Source: Leptobacterium_A meishanense
GTDB taxonomy: Bacteria; Bacteroidota; Bacteroidia; Flavobacteriales; Flavobacteriaceae
Direction: 5' to 3'
DNA length: 64,000 nt
Assembly (NCBI RefSeq): GCF_037645805.1
Contig: NZ_JBBEXE010000009.1
Coordinates: 1-64,000, forward strand
Part shown: one piece after another, positions 53,683-62,595 of the stretch
How positions within the stretch are numbered: position 1 is the first letter of the stretch
How the letters are laid out: each line of letters starts with the position of its first letter
Notes under the pieces: generated by a model
The model's input: the letters and a program-made list of their open reading frames with translations, nothing else
What the model was told of the DNA's origin: nothing
Databases searched by the model: none
Made by a program: the position numbers and the translations under genes

Positions 53683-54549
53683 TTATAAAGAAATATACTT
53701 AAGTTTGTCTGGATTGGCCGTAATATAAATGTTAGCTATTTTATTTTCAACGACCTCTAGTTCTATAAAAAGCCTGATTTTATTCGAAGCTACATTTACA
53801 ATATTTAATTTTCCATTGATGTATTTTATCTTGTAACAAGTAACCTTGGGGGTAATTTTTTGAAGCCTTGAAATGATGAACTCTGCTATGGTATCTGAAC
53901 CTGTCAAGATATTTGTAGCAGCTCCTTTTACTTTGCCGCCACTATCTACATAATATTTTATATCGTTTTTTAATAATGATTTTAGCCCTTCTAGATCATT
54001 TTTATTAATGTAATAGATGAATTGGTCGATTACTTTTTTCCGGGTTTTAAGTGCTATTGTTTTCTGGTCTGGGAGTCGCTTGATTTTTCTTTTTAGCCTG
54101 CTGTATATCTGTCTCGACTCTTCTTCTGTCGTATTTATTATAGAAGCTATTTCAGCATGTTTTGTTCCATAAAGGTTTTTTAATACCAACACAGCTCTTT
54201 CATAGGGGGTCAACTTGTTAAACAATAAAAAAAGTGCTTGATCTATACTTTTATTGTCTTTTAATTCATCTTCCCAGAAAGTATCTTCAACAGGTGTGGC
54301 TAACTGAGGCCCAACATAGCTTTTAGGGTGTTTTTTTAAGTGATTTAAATGGTCAATGCATAAGTTTACAACTGTTTTTCGGAGATACGCTTTACGATGT
54401 TTTATGTTTTCTTCGAAAGGGATTGTTTTTATATAGGCATCTTGAACAATATCTTTCGCAACTTCCATATCTCCGACCATATTATAAGCAATAGCTATAA
54501 AGTATTTCTGGTGGTTGGATACAATATTAGCTATATGGGAGGTATTCAT
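53683..54549 (-). CDS. ECF41-type sigma factor with SnoaL-like C-terminal domain
   Basis: This 288-residue sigma factor has regions 2 and 4 (VGDMEVAKDIVQDAYIKTI; LTPYERAVLVLKNLYGTKHAEIASIINTTEEESRQIYSRLKRKI) followed by a SnoaL-like domain (about 170-288). The linker motif DSGGK (202-206) and the C-terminal NPDKL (279-283) match the two hallmark motifs of ECF41, in which the C-terminal domain replaces a separate anti-sigma factor. ECF41 genes usually neighbour a COE enzyme (carboxymuconolactone decarboxylase, oxidoreductase or epimerase); here the partner appears to be an alpha/beta hydrolase. Confidence 0.88.
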   Translation of the reverse strand: MNTSHIANIVSNHQKYFIAIAYNMVGDMEVAKDIVQDAYIKTIPFEENIKHRKAYLRKTVVNLCIDHLNHLKKHPKSYVGPQLATPVEDTFWEDELKDNKSIDQALFLLFNKLTPYERAVLVLKNLYGTKHAEIASIINTTEEESRQIYSRLKRKIKRLPDQKTIALKTRKKVIDQFIYYINKNDLEGLKSLLKNDIKYYVDSGGKVKGAATNILTGSDTIAEFIISRLQKITPKVTCYKIKYINGKLNIVNVASNKIRLFIELEVVENKIANIYITANPDKLKYISL

Positions 54550-54583
54550 TGTTATAAGATTATTCTCTTTTCTTAGAATATAA

Positions 54584-55252
54584 TTATAATGCTTTTAAAG
54601 CATCAATAATGTCTTCGGGGGCGGCCCGTTTTTTATAATTAGTGTCTAGAAAAGCATATTTTATAATGCCGTCTGTACCTATTACATAAGTTGCCGTATA
54701 GGGCAATTCATTACTAGTATCACCATTATAGGCATGTAGATCGAATGCATTTTGGTATTTTTCAGCAGTTTTAACATCTAATTGATAAGCAATGTCGTAT
54801 GTTTTTGCAACCGTATTTCCAATATCGCTCAGAATTTCAAACCCTAGCTGGTGCTTTTCACTTGTAGTTATTGATTTGTCTGGCAACTCAGGGGTTAATG
54901 CTAATAAAGTAGCCCCTTGTTCTTTGAATGCAGGCAAAGCTTCTTGTAGTTGCGCCAAATACTTGTTGCAATAAGGACACCATCCACCACGGTACCAGGT
55001 TATTATCACAGGACCATTTTTCAGGGATTTTTTTAAGTTGATTTCTTTCCCGACAGCATTTTTTAGGGTAAAATCAGGAGCGATATCCCCAATATTATTA
55101 GCTGATTGTTGTAGAGTCTCATCAGGTGTTGATACTTCTTTTTTGAGGGCAGTGTTTTTAATATTGTTTTTTGTGGTTTCTTTTTTTTCTTTCGTGTTAC
55201 AACTTATCACTATGATAAAAAGTATTACTAGTATGGGGTGAATATATTTCAT
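54584..55252 (-). CDS. AhpC/TSA-family peroxiredoxin-like lipoprotein
   Basis: This 222-residue protein has a lipobox (FIIVISC, Cys about residue 19), a charged linker and a thioredoxin-fold AhpC/TSA domain (GDIAPDFTLKNAVGKEINLKKSLKNGPVIITWYRGGWCPYCNKYLAQ). The active site is CPYC, so two cysteines are present. The neighbouring sigma factor gene lies 34 bases downstream in the same direction, so the two may be co-transcribed. Confidence 0.88.
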   Translation of the reverse strand: MKYIHPILVILFIIVISCNTKEKKETTKNNIKNTALKKEVSTPDETLQQSANNIGDIAPDFTLKNAVGKEINLKKSLKNGPVIITWYRGGWCPYCNKYLAQLQEALPAFKEQGATLLALTPELPDKSITTSEKHQLGFEILSDIGNTVAKTYDIAYQLDVKTAEKYQNAFDLHAYNGDTSNELPYTATYVIGTDGIIKYAFLDTNYKKRAAPEDIIDALKAL

Positions 55253-55323
55253 GTTTATTTATTATGAATAATTAAGGCTCAAAGTTACAGATTTCATTTT
55301 TTAAAATGAACTATTAGGGTAAG

Positions 55324-55701
55324 CTATTGGATTCTCCAAGGAGGGTTTTTTCTATTATCCCCACCATAGTATAAAACAAGCTGATTCCCATCCGGGTCTT
55401 TTAAACTAGCTTCCCGCCACAGCCATTTTTTATCATTTGGGAGTTCTTCAAAAACTATTTGTCCAGCAAGCAATTCGTTAACATAGGTATCTAAATCATC
55501 ACATTCGAAATAAACATAAACACCATCACCTTTTGGTAATGCTGTTACTTGATGGATAGAGAAAGTGGCATCGCCTTGTGGGCATTCAAAACGGGCATAA
55601 TGGGGCAGTGCTTTTACGATAAGCTTTAACCCAAGCCTTTCATAAAAAGGGATAGCAATATCTAGATTTAATGAGGGGATAGTAACTTGGTTGAGGTTCA
55701 T
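55324..55701 (-). CDS. VOC-family (glyoxalase-like) protein
   Basis: This 125-residue single-domain protein shows the VOC beta-alpha-beta-beta-beta repeats (NLNQVTIPSLNLDIAIPFYERLGLKLI, YARFECPQGDATFSI, VYVYFECDDLDTYVNEL, WREASLKDPDGNQLVLYYGG). Metal-ligand-type Glu and His positions are present only in part. The family includes glyoxalase I and antibiotic-binding proteins; no specific role can be assigned. Confidence 0.86.
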   Translation of the reverse strand: MNLNQVTIPSLNLDIAIPFYERLGLKLIVKALPHYARFECPQGDATFSIHQVTALPKGDGVYVYFECDDLDTYVNELLAGQIVFEELPNDKKWLWREASLKDPDGNQLVLYYGGDNRKNPPWRIQ

Positions 55702-55799
55702 TACATATATTTTAGCTTATGTATACATAAATTGTATGAAGCTAAAATTAGTAATTTACCAGAAAGTTTTTTGACCAATTGCTGAAATTATTAAAGGAT

Positions 55800-56309
55800 T
55801 CAATGAAAAGATGCCGCAAAATACTTATAGTTTATGGGTGATTTGATGGCAGTGTCCGGATCGTATGCTGCTAAAAATTTGGCCCCATCCTGATCGCTGG
55901 CGATATCCAGATTGTAATCAGTATCTGATGTAACAGCCAGTTGTATAATGGAAAGGGCACCATCTTTGACAACACTTAGGTCTGCTTGCGAAAACATGCC
56001 CATCCATGGCAATACAATCCTGTTTGATGAGGAAGAATCTTTACTGTAGCAAAAATAGAGCCCGTTTTGAAGTTGATTTCGTGTCATCGTATTTAGCATG
56101 TATTGAAAACTCGTATTGTTAAGGACGGTTATGGCATTTTGGTAATTTGAATTTACCGTAGTTTTTAAACCGTTGCCAAACCATGTAGTATAGTTGGGAG
56201 AAGTGTTTATGGCATTCATAGCATTGGTAGCCATAGTTATTGCTAATTGATGGCTTTGAAAAACCATGCTCTGTTGTGCGCTGCTTCCTCCTGTAAAAGA
56301 TATGTTCAT
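55800..56309 (-). CDS. M35 metalloendopeptidase-like protein without HExxH
   Basis: This 169-residue protein (ATG at 56309) has no signal peptide. It resembles the C-terminal part of M35/peptidyl-Lys metalloendopeptidases: NYTTWFG (39-45) and the terminal FLAAYDPDTAIKSPINYKYFA (145-165) match features of that family as I remember it. Where the family has a GTxVHExxH helix, this protein reads GALSIIQLAVT (117-127), so both His and the Glu are replaced. It is probably a catalytically dead paralogue. It follows the PLD-like gene by 13 bases. An upstream ATG at 56360 would overlap that gene. Confidence 0.55.
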   Translation of the reverse strand: MNISFTGGSSAQQSMVFQSHQLAITMATNAMNAINTSPNYTTWFGNGLKTTVNSNYQNAITVLNNTSFQYMLNTMTRNQLQNGLYFCYSKDSSSSNRIVLPWMGMFSQADLSVVKDGALSIIQLAVTSDTDYNLDIASDQDGAKFLAAYDPDTAIKSPINYKYFAASFH

Positions 56310-56322
56310 ATGTCTTAGAAAT

Positions 56323-59300
56323 TTAATTGATATCTGAAAATTCATAAATGTATGATGCATACTTCCAGTACCACGGTATTGGAGAACTGCTAAGTACTCT
56401 TATGGGGAGCGGTACGGCACAGACACCTTGTTGAGGGTTTTGTGCATTGGATTGCATCTTGGTTTTCCAATTTGCAACAGTGTCCATACCCCAATGCGCA
56501 AAGATTTCTTGCCGTATTTCAATGGCTTTAGCAGCTGAATTAACACCAATGCTACACTCACCATCATAGGTTAAACTCCTGGAGTTGTAATTAGCACTTC
56601 CTATAATAGCATATTTATCATCAAATAGAGCTAACTTGGAATGGATATAGATGCTCCTGAAATTAACGGACAATCCCGGCAGTTGAAACTTTTCTTCATT
56701 TGGGCTGAGTGTGTCAAAATAGCGTACTGCAGAGGTGAAAATTAAATTAGAGTCAGTAGTTTCTTCTAAATTGATAAGGTTAGAGCCTATTGCAACGGAA
56801 TAAGATTGTCCGTTACTTTTTAATGTATAGTTAAACACAGCATACTCAATGCCCTTCCCGTCAGGAACGGATACGGATGCACTACTGCATTGATCTTTGG
56901 TAATAATTGTGCCACCGTCAAAAGCAATACTGCTCCATTTGCCTGTTTTTAGTACGATGACGGCATAAGCAACCCTTATCATGTAAAATTGCCCTCTTTG
57001 GTCTTCTGTATCGTTCCCTTTTGTGGGATAAGGAACATTAATAATACAGCTGTAATTAGGGTTACTGCTTAGTTTATTGGCAATGGCGTTGACCACATCA
57101 AGGTCGTGAAATGTGAAGTTTTCAAAATACGAATAGACAGAAGATGCATTTATTTGCTCAATAATTTTATCTTTTATCTGGGTAAATTTCTCTTCATACT
57201 CGGATGAAGTAATTAAAACATCTATAGGATATTGCGGGTCTGATGTAATAGGGTTGGTATAAGGAAACTTTGAAGGTGTTCCGGGCGTGCAATTGTTGGT
57301 TCCGTCCAAACAAGTGTCATGTTTTACATGATAGCACGAGAATTTTACATAGGTTCCGTCTTGAGGAAGCCCATAATGCATCTCTGATTTTACCCATCTT
57401 CTGTTGAATTCATTTTCAACTTGCTCTACAATAGGCCCTTGTAATAATACAGCAGTATCGTGCCAAGTATGGAAATTATTATGGTCGCTCATTGGGTGCG
57501 TTTCATCATCCCAATAAGAAGGGGTGATATTGAACCCTCCAACGAGACCTACTTTCACTCCATTTACTGAGAAAATAGCTAATTTTTGGTGTTGAGAATA
57601 TAAAGGTGTGTAACTTGAAGAAGAGTTATACGACTCCATTGCTACACGAATATTTTCATATTGTGTTAATGCTGCTTTTGATTTGTAATTATCTCTTGCA
57701 TCAACTCCTTTTATGACTTTTCTGGGGAAGAATTTAACAATATCGGCGTTCTCTATCATATGATATATGGCAGCGGTATTGAACATCATTACATAAGCTT
57801 TCTTGCCTGCATCAGAAATAGCTTTGAATAAATTTTCAAAAGTAGGCTGATCGGGCACTACTTTACCTGTAGCGCTATAGCTCCCCGTTTGAACGGCCAT
57901 CAATAAATTTCTCAATAATGGAAAATAAGATTGTCCATCCATCACGATAGCATAGGAACCATTGCTGCTTCCCCCACCAGAAGCACTTCCTACACCTATT
58001 TTATAAGATGCTTCATAGGCTGCGTTGGATACTTCTCCCATCAAACCCATATTTGTAATAGCTGAACCCACCCCTACAGCAACGGCTGCACCAAGTACTA
58101 CGGGTGACATTATAGTGGCTCCTGCGGCTACTGCAGCAATAGTAACTACTGTGGCAACTGCCGCAATGCCAATTCCGGCCCATTTGGCAACGCTTGACCA
58201 ACTCCATGTGAATTCTGCTAAACGTACCGGGTCTCTTTTTGCCAAGAATCTTACATGAGATGCAGGGGGAGAATCATATACTTCCTGGAGATTGGTAGTA
58301 ATGGTTTGTGGTATTGCTGTTGAAGGAACTGTTTGCGCATTAAAGAGAATAGGGACATCGCTTGGGCTTTCTAATGAGAAAATCCAATCTCCTGCTTGCG
58401 GGTTTTCGATGTTGAATGCGTGAACGGAGTCAAAACTCATCAATACATATTCATTATTTTCTGCGGTGGCTGCTGTCAGTTGGGTACCATCTGGTCTGTA
58501 TACTTTTAGAATAGTATCTTCCGGAAACGTATTGTTATTCAATTCTTTATCAAAAACAGCTCCGTACAGATATGGGGTTCCTGTAGGGATATTTAAGGAT
58601 TGTCTTCTTATGGCAGGATGTGCTATCGGAATGAAGGTGACATTTCCAGAGGAGGCACCATTGTTTCCGGTAGGAGATGCATCATTAAAATTATTGTCCA
58701 TTTTCCAGAACCCTACAAGCCCGGCCTCATTTCCTGATAACCCATTAAAACGGGTATCTTGGATTTCACTTTCATTGATGGCTTTGTTCCATATAGTGAT
58801 ATCTTCAAGGGTTCCTTCAAATTGCTTATATGGATTTTGTGGTTGAATGCTATTACCAATAATTAGATTTTCTGAATTGGAAACATTAAGTGGAGTGTTT
58901 AAAGTAGATTTTGGAGTAACCGGAATTTTTATTCCGTTGTAATAAATAGCAATTTGTCCAGAAGTTCTCGTTACTGCCACACTATGCCAATGCCCGTTGA
59001 GCGCATCTGTAGCACCGGAATTGACCTCATAGTACCCAAGGCCATTGTCTGTTTTCATCTGGAATACCCCATTAGGATTGACAACTAGTAACCAACCGGC
59101 ATCTGTAGCAGCTCCCTCTTCCGAGGACTTTCTGGACATAATCGTTCCCGGTTGTGTAGTTCTAAAGAGTGCAGTTAGTGAAAAATCACCTGTTCCAAAA
59201 TTATATACTTGATTGGAGGGGATTGTAATCTGTCCTGTGCCTGAAATATTAGCTCCATAATCTTCCTCTATATCCTCATGCATATCAATTGAACAGTAAG

Positions 59301-59982
59301 AGTAATGATTATTACCTTCTACCCATACACAATGGTAAATGGGTATAAAATGAACATTTCCAATAGGGTCTGCTTCATTTTTTATTGGAGATGTGTCTGT
59401 AAAATCTTTGTTCATTTCCCAAAATCCAACAAGGCCATTACTACTGGGATCCACATTGTTGAACATGGTATCCCTTATTTGATCTGCATTAAGTGCTTTG
59501 TTCCAAATGGTAATATCTTCAAGAACACCTACAAATTGAGGGTTAGGTACCTGTTGGTCATCAGAATTTCCAAACAATAGCCGCCTTGTATTGGAAACAT
59601 CTAAGGGGGTGGGCAAGCTTGATTGTATGGTCGTATGAAGGTTTTCGCCATCCAAGAAGATAAAAAGACCCCCATTGAGCCGCATTGCTGCAATACTATG
59701 CCATGTATTGTCAAGTACAACAGTAGGGGACGAGGTTACTTGAAAGTAGCCTTGGCCATTACTTGTTGTAAAACGGATAGCTCCATTATCTTCGATGTAG
59801 ATTAGCCACCCGGCACCTTCTGTTGCTCCTTGCGGAGCTATATTAGAAAGTAACGCGCCTGATTGTTTGGTTTGAAATAATACAGTTACTGTAAAATCAC
59901 CTTTCCCAAAATTATATGCAGTATTTGTAGGTACTTCAATATAGGATGAAGCACTTATTTTTATACCATAATCGGTCTCCAT
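56323..59982 (-). CDS. Double LamG-lectin / phospholipase D-like protein without signal peptide
   Basis: This 1219-residue protein begins METDYGIKISASSYIEVPTN with no export signal. Two LamG/concanavalin-like domains (about 1-215 and 236-455, each with a conserved IWNKA.N and GLVGFW pattern) are followed by a beta segment (460-590), a hydrophobic Ala/Gly-rich stretch (601-648, long enough for two membrane helices) and a PLD superfamily domain (about 680-1170). HxK motif 1 is H798-Q-K800, with Ser where Asp is usual and GGFN; motif 2 is complete, H1114-S-K1116 with D1121 and GSAN. PLD enzymes cleave phosphodiesters. It may be a toxin-like effector; that is inference. Confidence 0.82.
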   Translation of the reverse strand: METDYGIKISASSYIEVPTNTAYNFGKGDFTVTVLFQTKQSGALLSNIAPQGATEGAGWLIYIEDNGAIRFTTSNGQGYFQVTSSPTVVLDNTWHSIAAMRLNGGLFIFLDGENLHTTIQSSLPTPLDVSNTRRLLFGNSDDQQVPNPQFVGVLEDITIWNKALNADQIRDTMFNNVDPSSNGLVGFWEMNKDFTDTSPIKNEADPIGNVHFIPIYHCVWVEGNNHYSYCSIDMHEDIEEDYGANISGTGQITIPSNQVYNFGTGDFSLTALFRTTQPGTIMSRKSSEEGAATDAGWLLVVNPNGVFQMKTDNGLGYYEVNSGATDALNGHWHSVAVTRTSGQIAIYYNGIKIPVTPKSTLNTPLNVSNSENLIIGNSIQPQNPYKQFEGTLEDITIWNKAINESEIQDTRFNGLSGNEAGLVGFWKMDNNFNDASPTGNNGASSGNVTFIPIAHPAIRRQSLNIPTGTPYLYGAVFDKELNNNTFPEDTILKVYRPDGTQLTAATAENNEYVLMSFDSVHAFNIENPQAGDWIFSLESPSDVPILFNAQTVPSTAIPQTITTNLQEVYDSPPASHVRFLAKRDPVRLAEFTWSWSSVAKWAGIGIAAVATVVTIAAVAAGATIMSPVVLGAAVAVGVGSAITNMGLMGEVSNAAYEASYKIGVGSASGGGSSNGSYAIVMDGQSYFPLLRNLLMAVQTGSYSATGKVVPDQPTFENLFKAISDAGKKAYVMMFNTAAIYHMIENADIVKFFPRKVIKGVDARDNYKSKAALTQYENIRVAMESYNSSSSYTPLYSQHQKLAIFSVNGVKVGLVGGFNITPSYWDDETHPMSDHNNFHTWHDTAVLLQGPIVEQVENEFNRRWVKSEMHYGLPQDGTYVKFSCYHVKHDTCLDGTNNCTPGTPSKFPYTNPITSDPQYPIDVLITSSEYEEKFTQIKDKIIEQINASSVYSYFENFTFHDLDVVNAIANKLSSNPNYSCIINVPYPTKGNDTEDQRGQFYMIRVAYAVIVLKTGKWSSIAFDGGTIITKDQCSSASVSVPDGKGIEYAVFNYTLKSNGQSYSVAIGSNLINLEETTDSNLIFTSAVRYFDTLSPNEEKFQLPGLSVNFRSIYIHSKLALFDDKYAIIGSANYNSRSLTYDGECSIGVNSAAKAIEIRQEIFAHWGMDTVANWKTKMQSNAQNPQQGVCAVPLPIRVLSSSPIPWYWKYASYIYEFSDIN

Positions 59983-60004
59983 AAGTGTATTTTATAATGG
60001 TTAG

Positions 60005-61678
60005 TTATTTTTTGTCTTCAAAAAATGAATCGAGGTCTTTGTATAAGTAGGAAGGTATTTGTTTTTTTACCCATTCTTTATCATTAGATAGCATATGTCT
60101 ATATGCTTTTTGAGCGTTTACATCTCCGGTTTTAACCCCATTTGCTATGAAAGAACCAATAATCCCATTAAAATCTTCAGGCCTTTCATAAGGTCGTGTG
60201 GCTATATTGTAGAACATCCCTTTGAAATCGCGTATTGTTTCAATTGCTGTTATTTTCACAGGACCTTCTTTGGTAATTAATGGATCTCCTTCTTTTAGTT
60301 CTGAAGCAGGTGTAGGTTTGTTGTTTGTAAAAAATACATGGTTGTCACTTGTGGTAATTTCTACGGTGTTTTCTAAGCATATTTTTAAAGCACCTCCGAT
60401 GTGCATTCCTTTATTAGTCCACTCTACTTTTGCTGTTCCGCCGTTAAAATCAGTTTTTACAAAGTCTCCGGCAACAATATCTGCTATGGGTTTACTTCCC
60501 CCTTCTGCCATGTCCACTACAGTGTCTTCACCTAAGCAATGCCATATAAAAGCAATAGGCATGATACCTAATGTGCCATCTAATGGATCATCATCTGAAG
60601 TAAGCTGGCTCTGGACATTTGCGCTTCCTAAGCTTCCATCGGCGAGTGTTACGATGATTTGGCAATAAAACAGCGCTTCCATGTCCGTAGGCCATGTTAT
60701 ATGTTGAAAAACAATCGGATTGCCTGGATCGCTTGTGGAGATGCCGGCAGGCAGATTCCAATTTAGTTTATTAGGATTGGCAGGGTCTATACTAAACCTG
60801 GAGTATACCGTAGCCATATCCGTTACATTTAATGTTACAGTACCGCCATTTACCTGATTGGCTACATAAATTTGAAGCAAGAAGTTTGAATTTGGAGTAA
60901 GTGTTTGTATTGCTTGATTAAAAACAACACTTCCCACAAAGGGTATTTTTCCAATAGGACTACTGGAAGTAGGTTCGTTCCAAGCATAATCAAACCCTGA
61001 AGTTCCTCCTTGATCTGTCCAAGGCCTTCCTAATCCGATGTTGATAGCGGTTGGTATTCTGGGATTGGAAGTGGTCCTTACGGGTGCAGAAATGGTGGGA
61101 TCGGCAGTAGTGTTATAAGCTCCTCTTTTTGCAATACCGGAAATAGGGGTAGGGTCTTCTAGTTGGTTTTGAGCCTTCTTTGGAGTGCCTGAATAGCTTA
61201 AATATGAAGTAACATCTAAATTGGCTGTACCGGAGTTTGGAGAGGTTGCAACAGATAACAGTGTACCTGCCATATCATTGTTTGCAGCATGTGTAATAAT
61301 GTTCCCTGTAGCATTATCCTTAATAAACAGTAACAAACTCATACTTGCATATCCACCGACGATAGTCCCTATTCCATTAGAGGCTACATTCCGTGTTGTA
61401 GAATCAAGACCGACACCCGGGATACCAAACATGTTTTGGAAACCGGTATCCGTTTCTAAAGTGTTTTTTACCACCTTTCTTTGTTCCTGCGCCCTCTTTT
61501 TAACGTGTAAAGATTCAATAATTCCCGGATAACGTTCGGTATCAAAGCTTTTTTGAGCAAACATTAGGGCAAATTCAAACTGTTTAGGATCGTTAAAGTC
61601 GTACTCTAATTGACCGCTTTCAGGTATGATGCTGTCAATGTAATTAAACAATTCTTTTTCTTGATCGTTTATTTTCAT
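60005..61678 (-). CDS. Hint (hedgehog/intein)-domain protein without signal peptide
   Basis: This 557-residue protein has a helical N-terminus (1-75), a beta-rich middle of unknown type (about 95-375) and a Hint domain (about 381-520). The Hint start is C381 in WHCLGEDTVVDMAEG, followed by IADIVAGDFVKT, the block-B-like TTSDNH (H447) and the end block SFIANGVKTGD. The usual terminal His-Asn is replaced, so at most the N-terminal thioester step looks possible. About 37 residues follow the Hint domain. It is the first of three tightly spaced genes; 22 bases separate it from the PLD-like gene. Confidence 0.82.
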   Translation of the reverse strand: MKINDQEKELFNYIDSIIPESGQLEYDFNDPKQFEFALMFAQKSFDTERYPGIIESLHVKKRAQEQRKVVKNTLETDTGFQNMFGIPGVGLDSTTRNVASNGIGTIVGGYASMSLLLFIKDNATGNIITHAANNDMAGTLLSVATSPNSGTANLDVTSYLSYSGTPKKAQNQLEDPTPISGIAKRGAYNTTADPTISAPVRTTSNPRIPTAINIGLGRPWTDQGGTSGFDYAWNEPTSSSPIGKIPFVGSVVFNQAIQTLTPNSNFLLQIYVANQVNGGTVTLNVTDMATVYSRFSIDPANPNKLNWNLPAGISTSDPGNPIVFQHITWPTDMEALFYCQIIVTLADGSLGSANVQSQLTSDDDPLDGTLGIMPIAFIWHCLGEDTVVDMAEGGSKPIADIVAGDFVKTDFNGGTAKVEWTNKGMHIGGALKICLENTVEITTSDNHVFFTNNKPTPASELKEGDPLITKEGPVKITAIETIRDFKGMFYNIATRPYERPEDFNGIIGSFIANGVKTGDVNAQKAYRHMLSNDKEWVKKQIPSYLYKDLDSFFEDKK

Positions 61679-61845
61679 AATTGGTTGTTTTTGATATTGT
61701 GTTATAGAAACAATACCAGTTTATAGGTTATTTTGTTACATTGTTTAATTGCCGACAAAATTTGAATTGAAAAATAACGGGAGGGTGATACAATGTACAA
61801 CCTTTTTTAACAAAAACAAATAAGCTTACAAAAAAAGTAGTATTC

Positions 61846-61860
61846 TACGGTAAAACCGTA
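61846..61860. repeat. Short hairpin between hypothetical and Hint genes
   Basis: TACGGT, three A residues and ACCGTA form a 6-bp stem 28 bases after the stop of the gene ending at 61888; a T-rich run follows on the reverse strand, so it may be a weak terminator. The rest of 61679-61887 is AT-rich with no clear promoter match. Confidence 0.45.
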
Positions 61861-61887
61861 ATTTTTAAAAAAATAAAGAGGTAAAAT

Positions 61888-62517
61888 TTATTTTTCTAGC
61901 AGTTTGTTAAATTCATTGAGTGCATTCATAAATGCATGAAGGGACTCTTTTGCTTGATTTTCTGAATGGATAGTAAAGGAAATGTTTTTTTGTATCAAGC
62001 CTGTCCGGTTTGATATAAATTCACGCCAGAGTGTATTTTCTAAGATAAGACCATTATTATTGCGAACTTTGATGGAAACTCGCGCTATAGAGCCATCCAT
62101 ATTACTAGATAAGCCAATAACGATAGGATCGGTCAGGTTCAGTATAAAAAAACTATTGTAGGGTTTTTGGATTGTTTTTTGCCCGTTTATGCTTTCCCCT
62201 TGTAATATATCAAACATGATAAGGTAATTCTCAGGATCATTTTGTTGTTTTGTAGCCCACTCTTTTACACGGGTTGTAGCCCATTCTTCTTCCATTAGAA
62301 AGTAATATACATCTTCATCCTTGTTTGCTTTTTTCTCGCGTTTATTTTTTTCAGGGATATGCTCATTACAATAAGACATATTTGAATGGTATGTACAATA
62401 ACCAATTGCATGGGCAGCTTCCTTTAACTGTTGCCACTCTTGATTTTTTTCTTGTGACAACATGCTTATAGTGAAAAACAAAAAAGAGTATGGAAATGTT
62501 TTTTTAAAGAGTTTCAT
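61888..62517 (-). CDS. Secreted hypothetical protein
   Basis: This 209-residue protein has a signal peptide (KKTFPYSFLFFTISMLS). The mature part is mixed alpha/beta with a charged KNKREKKANKDEDVYY segment, AHAIGYCTYHSNMSYCNEH with two Cys, and a C-terminal helix. No family was recognised. It lies between rsmE and the Hint/PLD genes on the same strand; the 209-base gap downstream suggests separate transcription, so a link to that cluster is only positional. Confidence 0.68.
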   Translation of the reverse strand: MKLFKKTFPYSFLFFTISMLSQEKNQEWQQLKEAAHAIGYCTYHSNMSYCNEHIPEKNKREKKANKDEDVYYFLMEEEWATTRVKEWATKQQNDPENYLIMFDILQGESINGQKTIQKPYNSFFILNLTDPIVIGLSSNMDGSIARVSIKVRNNNGLILENTLWREFISNRTGLIQKNISFTIHSENQAKESLHAFMNALNEFNKLLEK

Positions 62518-62595
62518 GTGTTACTTTCTTAAATGTGTTAACAATTGTTTTCAAAGAAATCTCCTGAGATCTAATGGTATTGTTCATAAGGCTGA

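Noticed and set aside
60005..61678. Hint protein as an intein in a housekeeping gene
   Set aside because: The flanking parts are not a known intein host, there is no homing endonuclease region, and the C-terminal splice residues are missing. dnaB, a common host, is uninterrupted here.
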